Assembly: GCA_002083405.1 (NCBI GenBank)
Contig: LVWT01000057.1
Coordinates: forward strand, 7,454 to 71,453
From: Nitrospira sp. SG-bin2
GTDB taxonomy: Bacteria; Nitrospirota; Nitrospiria; Nitrospirales; Nitrospiraceae
Reading direction: 5' to 3'
DNA: 64,000 nucleotides
This document shows positions 23,084 through 32,345 of this stretch, piece after piece. Positions within the stretch are counted from its first letter, which is position 1. The number at the start of each line of letters is the position of its first letter. Both the position numbers and the translations under genes were made by a program. The notes under the pieces were generated by a model, which saw only the letters and a program-made list of their open reading frames with translations, did no database searches and was not told where the DNA came from.

Positions 23084-25873
23084 GTGCCAAACCCTCTGAA
23101 CCCCAATCCCTCAACCAGTCACTTGATCATCGAGGGCGCGCGGCAGAATAATCTGAAAAACATCTCGCTCCGCATTCCCCACGACCGAGTGACCGCCATT
23201 ACCGGCCTGTCCGGATCGGGAAAATCGTCATTGGCCTTCGACACCCTCTTTGCGGAAGGCCAGTGGCGCTATGTCGAGTCGCTCTCGACCTATGCCCGCA
23301 TGTTTCTCGACAAGGTGGCCCGTCCGGATGTGGATCGTATCCAGAACGTCCGCCCGGCCATTGCGATCGAACAGAAAAACCAGGTTCGCACCGCCCGCTC
23401 AACTGTCGGCACCACGACGGAAATCGCCGATCTGTTGCGGCTCCTCTTTGCCAAGATCGGCAAACCGACATGCCCCGACTGCCGCCGGGAAGCGCGCGCC
23501 TTTCAACCGGACTCTGTCGCCGACGATCTCCTGCTTCGCTTTCCCGGCGCACGGGCCATGGTGCTCTTCCCTATCGCAGCTCCCTCGCCGAAACAGGCGC
23601 CTCTCTTCGTGCAATCGCTCTTGACCCGCGGATTCACCCGGCTCAAGACAGCTGGCGACATCCTCGATCTCCATGAGACCACGCCTGCGGCGCTGCACGG
23701 GCACTCGATCCTGTACGTCGTGCTCGACCGGCTGGTCATCGGAGGAGACCATCGCTCACGCCTTGTGGAAGCCGTGGAAACCGCCTTCCGTGAAGGTGAT
23801 GGGAGCTGCTCCGTCGATGTGATCGGCCAGGGACTTCAGAAATACAGCACCTCGTTCCTCTGCCAACAGTGTGGCCGGACATTCGAGCCCCTCAGACCGG
23901 TGCTCTTTTCGTTCAACCATCCGCTCGGCGCCTGCCCCGACTGCAAGGGCTTCGGCAACGTGCTGCGCTACGATCCGGAATTGGTCATTCCCGACCACGA
24001 CAAGTCGCTCGCTCAGGGCGCCATCGAACCCTGGAGCAAACCCAGCGCAGACTGGTGGCAGAAACGGATGCTGCTGGCCATGAAACGACAGGGCGTGAAC
24101 ATCACGGCCCCGTTCAGGCTACTGCCCAAAGAGACACAGCATTCGCTCTGGAAAGGCAGTAAGTCGTTCGAAGGCATCGACGAGTTCTTCGAATACCTGG
24201 AAAGCAAACGGTACAAGCTGCATGTGCGCGTGATGCTCAGCCGCTACCGCACGCCGTTCGATTGCCCCGGCTGCCACGGGAGCCGTCTGAAGCCCGGCGC
24301 GCGTTTCGTGAAGATTGCAGGGAAAGACATTCATGACGTCACGGAATGGACGATCGAGACCCTCGGCTCCTGGCTCGATTCCTTGACGCTGCCGCCGTTC
24401 GAACGAACCATCGCTGCGGATATCTTGCGGCAGCTGAATGCGAAGCTGGGGTTTCTGCTTCGCGTCGGCCTGAGCTATCTCACGCTCACCCGGCAGACCA
24501 AAACGCTTTCGGGCGGCGAAGCGCAACGAGTATCGCTGGCAAACCAACTCGGCGCCAGGCTAGTCGGTGCCCTCTACGTGCTTGACGAACCCACGATCGG
24601 GCTCCACGCGCGGGATACGGACCTGCTTGCAGGGATTCTCAAAGAGCTGTCCGCCGCAGGCAATACCGTGGTCGTCGTCGAGCATGACCGACGCATGATC
24701 GAGTCGGCTGATCACATCGTCGAAATGGGGCCACGCTCAGGCGAACAGGGCGGGCAGATCATCTGCGCGGCTCCCACTGCAATCTTTCGACAGGATCCCC
24801 ACGCAATCACGGCGCGCTATCTCCGTGGCGAAGACTCGATTCCGTTGCCGGCATCACGCCGTTCCGGGTCAGGCAACTTTCTCGTCATCGCCGGCGCGAC
24901 AGAACATAACTTGAAAGATCTGCTTGTCCGCCTTCCTCTCGGCATGTTGATCTGCATTACCGGTGTCTCCGGATCCGGCAAGAGCACTTTGGTCGAGGAC
25001 ACTCTGTATCGGGCGCTCGCCCGCGCTTTCCGTGTGGAATCGCTCCCGATGGGCCGCTTCACCGCCATCAAAGGGATCGAGCACCTACAGGGTGTGCGCC
25101 TGATTGACCAGCAACCGATCGGACGCACCCCTCGATCGAATCCTATTACCTATCTGAAAGCCTTCGACGACATCAGGAAGCTCTTCGCGTCTGAACGCCA
25201 GTCAATCCGGCAGGGCTTCACGGCAGGCCATTTTTCTTTCAATGCCACCGGAGGGCGATGCGAGCGATGCGAGGGCAGCGGCGTGGAAAAACTGGAGATG
25301 TATTTCTTCGAAGATATCTACGCCCCCTGTGAGACCTGTGACGGCAAGCGGTTCAAACCTGAAGTCCTGGCCATCCGCTATCGAGGCAAAACGATCTCCG
25401 ACGTGCTTGCAATGACCGTGGACGACGCGCTGACCTTCTTTTCCGGCGCACCAAAACTCCAGGAACGGTTGCATGTCCTGTCGTCGATCGGCCTCGGCTA
25501 TCTGCGCCTCGGCCAATCGGCCACGACCCTGTCAGGCGGCGAGGCTCAGCGATTGAAAGTTGCCGCCGAGCTTAAAGACGCTTCGGCAAAAAACATCCTC
25601 TACATCATGGATGAACCCACCACCGGCCTGCACTTCGACGACGTCAAGAAACTCCTCACCGTGCTCCACAAACTCGTGAATGCCGGCAACACGTTGGTCG
25701 TCGTCGAACACAATCTGGATGTCATCAAATCGGCAGACTGGGTGATTGACTTAGGACCCGAAGGCGGAGCGGCAGGTGGTCAAATTATCGCAGAAGGGCG
25801 GCCGGAACAAATCGCGAAAGTGGCCGCCTCTCACACGGGGCGGTTTCTGGCACAGATCCTCAGCCTTCCCTGA
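23084..25873 (+). CDS. uvrA: excinuclease ABC subunit A
   Basis: Damage-recognition ATPase of nucleotide excision repair, about 929 residues. Visible are the first Walker A (GLSGSGKSSLAFDTLF), two zinc modules (CPDCRREARAF and CERCEGSG ... CETCDGKRF), two ABC signatures (KTLSGGEAQRVSLANQL and ATTLSGGEAQRLKVAAEL), the second Walker A (GVSGSGKSTLVEDTLY) and two DEPT Walker B motifs. GTG at 23084 gives an N-terminus similar in length to the truncated copy; ATG at 23051 and TTG at 23021 are in frame. The first codons upstream of LIIEGARQ are not homologous to the copy at 18039, so the start region is new. Repair activity should be intact. Confidence 0.93.
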   Translation: MPNPLNPNPSTSHLIIEGARQNNLKNISLRIPHDRVTAITGLSGSGKSSLAFDTLFAEGQWRYVESLSTYARMFLDKVARPDVDRIQNVRPAIAIEQKNQVRTARSTVGTTTEIADLLRLLFAKIGKPTCPDCRREARAFQPDSVADDLLLRFPGARAMVLFPIAAPSPKQAPLFVQSLLTRGFTRLKTAGDILDLHETTPAALHGHSILYVVLDRLVIGGDHRSRLVEAVETAFREGDGSCSVDVIGQGLQKYSTSFLCQQCGRTFEPLRPVLFSFNHPLGACPDCKGFGNVLRYDPELVIPDHDKSLAQGAIEPWSKPSADWWQKRMLLAMKRQGVNITAPFRLLPKETQHSLWKGSKSFEGIDEFFEYLESKRYKLHVRVMLSRYRTPFDCPGCHGSRLKPGARFVKIAGKDIHDVTEWTIETLGSWLDSLTLPPFERTIAADILRQLNAKLGFLLRVGLSYLTLTRQTKTLSGGEAQRVSLANQLGARLVGALYVLDEPTIGLHARDTDLLAGILKELSAAGNTVVVVEHDRRMIESADHIVEMGPRSGEQGGQIICAAPTAIFRQDPHAITARYLRGEDSIPLPASRRSGSGNFLVIAGATEHNLKDLLVRLPLGMLICITGVSGSGKSTLVEDTLYRALARAFRVESLPMGRFTAIKGIEHLQGVRLIDQQPIGRTPRSNPITYLKAFDDIRKLFASERQSIRQGFTAGHFSFNATGGRCERCEGSGVEKLEMYFFEDIYAPCETCDGKRFKPEVLAIRYRGKTISDVLAMTVDDALTFFSGAPKLQERLHVLSSIGLGYLRLGQSATTLSGGEAQRLKVAAELKDASAKNILYIMDEPTTGLHFDDVKKLLTVLHKLVNAGNTLVVVEHNLDVIKSADWVIDLGPEGGAAGGQIIAEGRPEQIAKVAASHTGRFLAQILSLP

Positions 25874-25968
25874 CCATTCACCCATCGCGCCAACCAGCCA
25901 TTCAGCTTGCAATCATGATTGCAATTCGAGTTGCACATGGTTGAACTAAACGCTAAACTGCATGGCAT

Positions 25969-27108
25969 ATGGTTCATCGAGAATGGTGGCAGGAAAAGCT
26001 GGAGAGCGCGTGGAACGAGCGGTCCATCGTATGGCTCTCAGGTGTTCGGCGTGCGGGGAAGACACTCCTGTGTCAGTCGCTCCCCGATATCGACTATTTC
26101 GACTGCGAACTCCCACGCATCAGGCGCGTACTCGATGACCCTGAAGACTTTTTGGACCAGCACCGTGGACGGAGGCTCATCCTCGATGAAATCCATCGGC
26201 TCCCCAATCCGTCTCAACTGCTCAAGATCGCCGCCGACCATTACCGCGACACCAAAGTGATTGCCACCGGTTCCTCCACCCTGGGCGCCTCCCGAAAATT
26301 CAGGGATACTCTGGCCGGACGGAAGGCTGAGCTCTGGTTGACACCAATGACAGGGGAAGACCTCTCGGCATTCAAGAAGCCGGACCTTCGTCACCGCATG
26401 CAGTACGGAGGACTCCCGCCCTTTTTCCTGGCCCCGTCGATTCCAGAACCGGCATTCCAGGAATGGATGGACGCCTACTGGGCAAAAGACATTCAAACTC
26501 TGTTTCGCCTGGAACGCCGGCATTCATTCGAGCGATTTGCCGAACTCCTCTTTGCGCAAAGCGGCGGACTGTTTGAAGCCACGCGGTTCACGAGAGCTTG
26601 CGAGGTGAGCCGCCAAACGATCATGAACTACCTGGCCGTCTTGGACAGCACCTATTTGGTTCATGTGATACGGCCCTTCTCAACTCATCGAACAACCGAG
26701 ATCATCGCCGCGCCGAAAATCTATGCCTTCGACACCGGATTCGCATGCTATTACCGCGGCTGGACCAGCCTTCGCCAGGAAGATCTCGGACTGTTATGGG
26801 AACATCTGGTCCTCAACGAATTACAGGCGCACCTTCAAACGAGAAAGATCGGGTACTGGCGGGATAAACACGGGCATGAAATCGACTTTGTCCTGGCCCG
26901 AAGAGGCAAGCCGCCTGTGGCCATCGAGTGCAAATGGTCGGCGGATGACGTGGACCTGACCAACCTCAAGGCATTTTCCGGTCGCTATCCCAACGCCGAT
27001 CTCCGTGTCATCGCGCACGACGTGGAGCGATCGTACCAACGACGCACCGAGGCCTATACGGTGACGTACTCCGGCCTGAAGACCTTGATAGCTTCGCTCT
27101 GTGGATGA
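25969..27108 (+). CDS. ATP-binding protein with AAA_14 and DUF4143 domains
   Basis: 379 residues. The N-terminal AAA_14 domain has P-loop-like GVRRAGKTLLCQSL (about residues 25-38) and Walker B LILDEIH (about 70-76); the C-terminal DUF4143 part has LLWEHLVLNEL and a nuclease-like EIDFVLAR ... AIECKW (about 304-325), the PD-(D/E)xK pattern seen in this family. The biological role of these proteins is poorly defined; many are mobile and sit in accessory regions. ATG at 25969 lies about 95 bases after uvrA on the same strand. Confidence 0.85.
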   Translation: MVHREWWQEKLESAWNERSIVWLSGVRRAGKTLLCQSLPDIDYFDCELPRIRRVLDDPEDFLDQHRGRRLILDEIHRLPNPSQLLKIAADHYRDTKVIATGSSTLGASRKFRDTLAGRKAELWLTPMTGEDLSAFKKPDLRHRMQYGGLPPFFLAPSIPEPAFQEWMDAYWAKDIQTLFRLERRHSFERFAELLFAQSGGLFEATRFTRACEVSRQTIMNYLAVLDSTYLVHVIRPFSTHRTTEIIAAPKIYAFDTGFACYYRGWTSLRQEDLGLLWEHLVLNELQAHLQTRKIGYWRDKHGHEIDFVLARRGKPPVAIECKWSADDVDLTNLKAFSGRYPNADLRVIAHDVERSYQRRTEAYTVTYSGLKTLIASLCG

Positions 27109-27175
27109 CCAGCAGGGTGGCGACGGGAGCACGAACGACCTTCAAGCCGGCCCTTTTCCGATGAGAACCTTTCAC

Positions 27176-28555
27176 TTACTCTCCCGGCTTGTCCGCTTTC
27201 GCCGCCGGCTGCTCACCGGTCAGCCTGTTATGCAGGAACTTCTTGCTCAATATTGTAATAGCAAAGGCCAGGCCGATGGCGATGGGAACAAAGATCGCCG
27301 AGGCAATATTCGCATTCTGCAGCCATCCCACTTCTGACAGTCCCTTGAAAACGTACCCTGCCAAACCGGCGAGGTAATAGGCGATCACAATGACCGACAA
27401 TCCTTCGACAGTATGTTGAAGGATGACCTGGCTCTTCGTCGTCTTGTCGACGCTTTGAAGGAGGGCAAGATTCTGGGCTTCCACAATCAGATCCACGCGC
27501 GTGCGGATGATGGCGATGATTCCCTCAAATCCGTTCCGCAACGTATCGATCCGCTTCAATAATTGCTGATACCCCTCGGCCACGCCGGTGATGCCGCTCA
27601 GCACATAGTCGGAGAGCGGCCGATAGGACTCCAACGGCTTCTCCGCCAATGATGCCAGCGTCGCATGGACGATCTTGTCGTACGGCGTCGATGAAGACAG
27701 CTCGAAATGCAGCTTGCCGGCCATGCGGTTCGTTTTCAACAAATCCTGCGTCAGGCTGTTCATCCAGCGCTGGAGCGTCTGCGAGTCCGCGTGACCGATA
27801 TGGCCCGTGATGATTTCGCGTTGCTGCAAATGCACCTGCTCGAACTTATAGACCTGATCGATCGCAGCAGAGAACAACGGCTTCTGCATCAGTAAGAGAT
27901 GATAATAGGTCTCGATCCGCACAATGGCATCGACGACGTCTTTCAGATGCGAAGGAGTGGACCGCGACAGTCCGGTCGTCACCCAATAGCGTTCCCTCCC
28001 CTGTGCATCTGGTGTAAAGCTGGTGATGACGGTCGTATGCTCATTCAGAACCCGGCTCCCATAGAGCACAGGACCTGGAAACCGCGAGCGCATCTCTTCG
28101 CGGGACGAAAGCGCCTCTGCCGACAAGATGATATCCAACCGGCACACTTCCGTTCCCAATGCCGTATGTGGAAACTGATAGTCAGGAAAGGTCAGAGGCC
28201 CGAACTCAAGATCGTGACTCCCCGGCGGGGGTAGATGCCAAATCTGGTAGTTATAATACTCGGTGTGGGCCTGCCAGATAACGATGAGCCGGTCGCCGGT
28301 GGCGTCCTCCTTGACGCCATAGCCGAAGGCTTCCCGCAACAGCACGTTCTTTTGGGACACCTTGAGCATCCCCAACAACGACTGGAATTCCTGCCGGCTT
28401 GCGGGTCGTTGCACCGGCGGGTCAGCCATGCGAAAGGCCTTGTAATGCACATGCGCCGGAGCCCGTAACCAGTGGGTCAACGGAACCTGCGGTTGCTCAT
28501 GCAATTTCCGCAACAAAGCATCTGTTCCCGACGGCACTCCGTGCGATTGATCCAC
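27176..28555 (-). CDS. DUF3422 family membrane-anchored protein
   Basis: 459 residues from a GTG preceded by GGAGGG. The N-terminal pattern LLRKLHEQPQVPLTHWLRAP resembles the LHxExHxRPP start of DUF3422 proteins. Two C-terminal membrane helices are evident (VIVIAYYLAGLAGYVFKGL and ASAIFVPIAIGLAFAITIL), preceded by a long helical region with LNALLQSVDKTTKSQVILQ-like character. The function of the family is unknown. It lies beside a terminal-inverted-repeat element that separates it from the CsgG-PDZ gene. Confidence 0.8.
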   Translation of the reverse strand: MDQSHGVPSGTDALLRKLHEQPQVPLTHWLRAPAHVHYKAFRMADPPVQRPASRQEFQSLLGMLKVSQKNVLLREAFGYGVKEDATGDRLIVIWQAHTEYYNYQIWHLPPPGSHDLEFGPLTFPDYQFPHTALGTEVCRLDIILSAEALSSREEMRSRFPGPVLYGSRVLNEHTTVITSFTPDAQGRERYWVTTGLSRSTPSHLKDVVDAIVRIETYYHLLLMQKPLFSAAIDQVYKFEQVHLQQREIITGHIGHADSQTLQRWMNSLTQDLLKTNRMAGKLHFELSSSTPYDKIVHATLASLAEKPLESYRPLSDYVLSGITGVAEGYQQLLKRIDTLRNGFEGIIAIIRTRVDLIVEAQNLALLQSVDKTTKSQVILQHTVEGLSVIVIAYYLAGLAGYVFKGLSEVGWLQNANIASAIFVPIAIGLAFAITILSKKFLHNRLTGEQPAAKADKPGE

Positions 28556-28567
28556 GATGGTCCCTCC

Positions 28568-28781
28568 TAGCCCACATTATTCATGACAGTTCGTGACGAA
28601 ACCGCCAAGACGCCTTGCGAGACGGGCACGCGGAGTCCTGAGAGACCGAAGCATACTTGAAACAGTATGTTGAGGTCACAAGGGGCGAGCCTGCCCGCTG
28701 GCCGCGCAACGCTTGCGGCCAAGCTGGTCGCAGCGGCGTATCGGCGGTTGCAGTAGAAGCGGTCATGAATATTGTGGGCTA
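28568..28781. mobile_element. MITE-like element with TAGCCCACA termini
   Basis: A 214-base element bounded by TAGCCCACATTATTCATGAC (28568-28587) and its inverted copy (28762-28781); 19 of 20 positions pair. The interior also pairs in part and has no gene. The right end provides the TAG stop of the lipoprotein gene at 28779. Single ends of the same family occur at 14707-14735, 31016-31035 and 42409-42452. Confidence 0.8.
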
Positions 28782-30026
28782 AAGTCCAGGCCTCTTCTCC
28801 GCAATGACCTGCACATCGAGGAATTGCTCCTCCCGCATGACGTCGAGCTGCAATCGCCGCCCTGACTCGACCTGGCAAATCCGCTTGGCATCGCGCTCCG
28901 TTTTGACGTCGGCCAGCGGCAACCCGTTGCACCCAATCACCCGATCGCCGACCCTCAGACCGGCCTTCTCAGCCGGCAAGCCGCTTCGCAGTTCTCTCAC
29001 AAGATAGAATCGGTCTCCCCGTTCTTCCTCCAACTGCCAATGGACCCCGATGCGCCCGGATCCCAACAGACCGGTCTGAGATCCGAACAGGGTAAGAATC
29101 CGGTGGACGATCACACGCGCCGAGCTTTCCGGATTGTCGGTCGTGGGATCGGTCAAATGCCCTTGACCGCTGAAGAGCAGCAAGCCCGTTTCGACATCGA
29201 TCATCCGCAGCGCCAACGACACGCTGTTGGTGTGTTCTTGCTGACGCTGTTCCCATTGCTGCACTTCCCCGACGATAATGGCTTCCGCGCCGACCAGTTT
29301 GCCCACCTTCAGAACATTCGCATCATCAGCATGGGTCAGCTGAATAACCTGCTCCTGCAGCACTTCATCCAGTTTTGCCCGTTCAACCATTCGCATATCG
29401 AGATCCAGCATGAGCGTCGTGACGATGCCTGCCACACGAGACCCGGTGCCCGGCACATCGGCCATATCTTCAAAAAGCATGACCGCCATCGTCCGGTACT
29501 GGTCGATCGATTCGCGGTCGATCGGCCCCCTCCCCGACACTACCGGCTCCGGCCTTCCCGCAGAACCATCCATGGAGGCAGGCGCTCCAGCCGTGGCACA
29601 CGTGCGCCGTCTCTGCATAATGGCCGCCGGTGGACCCCAGGCACAGAGTTCATTGTCGATCAGAATGACATGGTGAGGATGCTCGCGCTGATCGGATGCG
29701 ATATTGGTAAAGGGATACACAACACACCCTCCGATCACCATAGACAGCGGGCAATACAGCAGCTCATATGCCCACTGCTTTCTCGCCGTCAGGGAATACT
29801 CCCAGATCAGCATGCGCCCATCATCCCTCAACACGCGATCCGGGTATCCGATGTTCTCGAGCACCTGCGCTTTGGTCATGGGAACGGTCAGCCGATCCAG
29901 CTTGGCCTCCGATTTGATGATGGTGTAGCCGAGCCCGCAGCCGGATAGCAGCGCCACGCTCATGACCGCAGCCACCGTTTGAGCCACCGCGTACAGACGT
30001 GATCGACTGTTTGGCGGACCTTGCAT
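28779..30026 (-). CDS. lipoprotein with CsgG-like and PDZ domains
   Basis: 415 residues. The N-terminus carries a hydrophobic stretch ending in the lipobox LLSGC. An OmlA/SmpA-like segment (LTVPMTKAQVLENIGYPDRV) is followed by a CsgG/FlgO-like domain (about 160-300; MAVMLFEDMADVPGTGSRVA, VGAEAIIVGEVQQWEQ) and a C-terminal PDZ domain (GLPAEKAGLRVGDRVIGCNG). It is likely to be an outer-membrane-associated assembly or secretion accessory. ATG at 30026 is preferred; the frame stays open upstream to 30185 through repeat sequence. The stop codon lies in the TIR of the adjacent element. Confidence 0.78.
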   Translation of the reverse strand: MQGPPNSRSRLYAVAQTVAAVMSVALLSGCGLGYTIIKSEAKLDRLTVPMTKAQVLENIGYPDRVLRDDGRMLIWEYSLTARKQWAYELLYCPLSMVIGGCVVYPFTNIASDQREHPHHVILIDNELCAWGPPAAIMQRRRTCATAGAPASMDGSAGRPEPVVSGRGPIDRESIDQYRTMAVMLFEDMADVPGTGSRVAGIVTTLMLDLDMRMVERAKLDEVLQEQVIQLTHADDANVLKVGKLVGAEAIIVGEVQQWEQRQQEHTNSVSLALRMIDVETGLLLFSGQGHLTDPTTDNPESSARVIVHRILTLFGSQTGLLGSGRIGVHWQLEEERGDRFYLVRELRSGLPAEKAGLRVGDRVIGCNGLPLADVKTERDAKRICQVESGRRLQLDVMREEQFLDVQVIAEKRPGL

Positions 30027-30116
30027 AGAGGTCAACCCTAGCACCCAGGCCTCGATCGCTTCAATGGCGATGTTGTGTAACATGCGCACTGCATGGGTCG
30101 GTGTCCTATCTTCGTC

Positions 30117-30240
30117 ACCCGTATCTCGCGAAGAGTGTCTCCCAAACGAAAGGGAAACACATACTCTTTCCGTCACGCGCTTCACGCTCCCCTCGGTGAG
30201 TCGGCGAAACGGGCTTCACGAGATGCGTGTCACGAGAAGC
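30117..30240. repeat. imperfect palindromic intergenic repeat (TCTCGTGAAGCG family, diverged)
   Basis: CCGTATCTCGCGAAGAGTG at the left and GGGCTTCACGAGATGCGTG at the right form the arms; the centre holds CACGCGCTTCACGC. Arms are more diverged than in the copies at 14592 or 40632. Confidence 0.6.
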
Positions 30241-30251
30241 CTGCAGGCTAA

Positions 30252-30349
30252 GGAAGGTCTGATTAATTCAAAATTTCAGACAACAATCAGTCGGATTCCA
30301 CGAGTTTTGAACGCTGGCTGATCGAAAACGGGAATTAATCAGACCTTCC
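30252..30349. mobile_element. 98-bp IS5-type MITE with CTAA target duplication
   Basis: Perfect 18-base terminal inverted repeats GGAAGGTCTGATTAATTC (30252-30269) and its complement (30332-30349), flanked by direct CTAA repeats at 30248-30251 and 30350-30353. The GGAAGGT start and the YTAR target are typical of the IS5 family. The interior is AT-rich and non-coding. The right-hand CTAA supplies the TAG stop of yqgE, which was therefore preserved by the target duplication. Confidence 0.88.
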
Positions 30350-30910
30350 CTAATTAGAGGACGGATCGAACGGCATCTCCGCATATGGACGGTAGGTATC
30401 ACCAAGGGTGAGCAACAGATCACGCCAGACCGAGGACGGATCTTTTTCGAAGAGCAAGTTGGGGTCAGCAGGCACTACAATCCAGGAGCCGGTTTTCATC
30501 TCGTTTTCCAATTGACCGGGCCCCCATCCCGAATATCCCAGATACGCGCGGAAGGCTTCCTGACCGCCGACATTGGTGAGAATCCGTTCCACCATCCCCA
30601 TGTCGCCGCCCAGACAGACTCCGTCGAATACATGATGCGCGTTCTCCGGAAACTCTCTGCCGCGGTAGAGCAACATGACCTGGTTGGTCTGCACGGGGCC
30701 ACCGGCATAGAGAACGTGACCGGCCCCTTCAATGATCGGCACCTGCGGCAGCGCCTCTGAAATAGACATGGCCGTAGGCCGGTTGACGACGACGCCCAAG
30801 GCGCCTTCCGGCCCATACTCGCACAACAGCACCACGGTCTGGCGAAAGTTAGGATCGCGGAGGCTGGGCGCGGCAATGAGAAATATGCCTTTACCAAGTG
30901 TAAGATCCAT
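30350..30910 (-). CDS. YqgE/AlgH family protein
   Basis: 186 residues with the family core: GKGIFLIAAPSLRDPNFRQT near the N-terminus, GALGVVVNRPTAMSISEAL, and later YLGYSGWGPGQLENEMKTGS (about 138-157). The family is widespread, with no firmly known biochemical function (UPF0301). ATG at 30910 is used; a TTG two codons upstream is possible. An IS5-type MITE lies immediately after the stop. Confidence 0.9.
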   Translation of the reverse strand: MDLTLGKGIFLIAAPSLRDPNFRQTVVLLCEYGPEGALGVVVNRPTAMSISEALPQVPIIEGAGHVLYAGGPVQTNQVMLLYRGREFPENAHHVFDGVCLGGDMGMVERILTNVGGQEAFRAYLGYSGWGPGQLENEMKTGSWIVVPADPNLLFEKDPSSVWRDLLLTLGDTYRPYAEMPFDPSSN

Positions 30911-31015
30911 GCACAAATCCTACTGCGCTTGCCGGTCTTACGCAAGCATGAACCCCAAGGGGTGATCGTTCCTCAACGAAACACAGAACAGCGGATCGGT
31001 GATTACAAGAGCGGG

Positions 31016-31035
31016 CTCATGAATCATGCGGACTA
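31016..31035. repeat. solo end of the TAGCCCACA-type element
   Basis: On the reverse strand TAGTCCGCATGATTCATGAG matches the terminus TAGCCCACAWTATTCATGAC at 15 or 16 of 20 positions and is closest to the copy at 42409. The first three bases are the stop codon of the nitrilase gene. Confidence 0.65.
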
Positions 31036-31836
31036 CGTCTTGTACAGGGGGGGCCGGCGGTCACGAAGCAGGTCGTTGTAGCGGTTCAGGCTCTTGTTGC
31101 GAGCCTCGGCCGGATCAATATCGAGGATCGCAAGATCTTCCCGATCCCGGGAAGCCCGATACTGAATGACACCCTTGGGTGTCACGACTTCACTCTGGCC
31201 GATGTAGGTCAACGGATCCTTCCCTCCACGAGCTTCACTGCCGATACGATTACACGTAATGGCAAAGACCCGATTCTCCAGACACCGCACCGGCATAGAA
31301 TCCGGACAGTTCGGCAACACGAGATTGGACGGATGGCAGATAATGTCGGCGCCCTGCACCGCCAGGGAGCGGGCCGCTTCCGGGTAATACCAATCGAAAC
31401 AAATCATCACCCCGATTTTCGCCGGTCCGATATCCCACACCTGAAATCCGGAATCGCCCGGTGTGAAGAAGAGTGTCTCTTCATAGAACAGATGCGTCTT
31501 GCGATAGCAGCCGATGAGTCCAGCCGGCCCCACGACCACGGCAGAGTTATAGCACGCCGATCCGGCCCGTTCCGGAAGACCGGCCACAATGTGGAACCGG
31601 CGCCGCTTGGCGATCTCCATCAAACGGCGCGTAGTCGGGCCGTCAGGCACTGGCTCAGCCAGCCGGTGCGCCTCTTCCTGCGATACAAATTGATACCCCG
31701 ACGCAAATAATTCAGGCAGCACGATGAGATCCGCTTCAACCCGCTCCAACGCGGCCGCCACCGCATCAAGATTCCTGGCGACTTCGCCGAACGATGGATT
31801 GTATTGATAAAACCCGACTCGCACGAAGTACTTCAC
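31033..31836 (-). CDS. carbon-nitrogen hydrolase (nitrilase superfamily)
   Basis: 267 residues with the Glu-Lys-Cys triad of the superfamily: PELFASGY (E42), YRKTHLF (K112) and MICFDWYYPE (C145). It is most like the N-carbamoyl/omega-amidase branches, but the substrate cannot be assigned. Start is a GTG at 31836 with TGGA just before it. A strong hairpin separates it from smbP upstream. Its TAG stop coincides with the end of a repeat element. Confidence 0.88.
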   Translation of the reverse strand: MKYFVRVGFYQYNPSFGEVARNLDAVAAALERVEADLIVLPELFASGYQFVSQEEAHRLAEPVPDGPTTRRLMEIAKRRRFHIVAGLPERAGSACYNSAVVVGPAGLIGCYRKTHLFYEETLFFTPGDSGFQVWDIGPAKIGVMICFDWYYPEAARSLAVQGADIICHPSNLVLPNCPDSMPVRCLENRVFAITCNRIGSEARGGKDPLTYIGQSEVVTPKGVIQYRASRDREDLAILDIDPAEARNKSLNRYNDLLRDRRPPLYKT

Positions 31837-31846
31837 TCCATATGAG

Positions 31847-31874
31847 AACGGGCAGGGACTACTCCCTGCCCGTT
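31847..31874 (-). terminator. hairpin terminator between smbP and the nitrilase gene
   Basis: AACGGGCAGGGA (31847-31858), a four-base loop, and TCCCTGCCCGTT (31863-31874) form a 12-bp perfect stem. On the minus strand it follows the smbP gene; the trailing U-tract is weak. Confidence 0.75.
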
Positions 31875-31914
31875 TCGACTCAGCTGTCAGCCGACAGCTA
31901 TCGGCGCATTGACG

Positions 31915-32262
31915 TTACTTCACTTCGGCTAAGTGCGTGGCGCCGCCTTCCGCGTGATCCTTACACGCATCGGCATGTCCGGCCTTGCCATGTTTAACGG
32001 CTTCCTGCAGGTGTTTCACACCTTCATCCAAATGCGCGTTTTTCACACCGGCACCCTGCGCATGTTTGAGCGCCTCTTCCGCATGCTGGACACAGGCGTC
32101 GGCATGTCCCTCTTTCCCGTGCGACGCGGCGCCCCTGGCATGTTCAACCGCCTCATCGACATGTTTATTGCCGGCCAACGCCACGCCATTCAGCATGGGC
32201 ATACCCACAAGCGCCCCAACCGCGGCCAACGCCATGACACTGTGGCTGATCTTGATTGTCAT
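31915..32262 (-). CDS. smbP: small His-rich metal-binding protein SmbP
   Basis: 115 residues: signal peptide (MTIKISHSVMALAAVGALVG ... ALA) followed by repeated helical units with regularly spaced His, e.g. VDEAVEHARGAASHGKEGHA, HAEEALKHAQGAG and HLQEAVKHGKAGHADACKDH. This is the pattern of SmbP, a periplasmic four-helix metal-binding protein described from Nitrosomonas europaea (copper and other divalent metals). The ATG follows GGGAGG. It probably buffers copper needed by nitrifier enzymes. The longer in-frame reading to 32541 is rejected. A terminator hairpin lies downstream. Confidence 0.88.
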   Translation of the reverse strand: MTIKISHSVMALAAVGALVGMPMLNGVALAGNKHVDEAVEHARGAASHGKEGHADACVQHAEEALKHAQGAGVKNAHLDEGVKHLQEAVKHGKAGHADACKDHAEGGATHLAEVK

Positions 32263-32345
32263 CGTGAGTCCTCCCTGGTTAGATTGCGCCTCTCCTGCGA
32301 AACAAATCGATCGTGCATGCACCTTACACAGCGTTCCAAAGCCTG

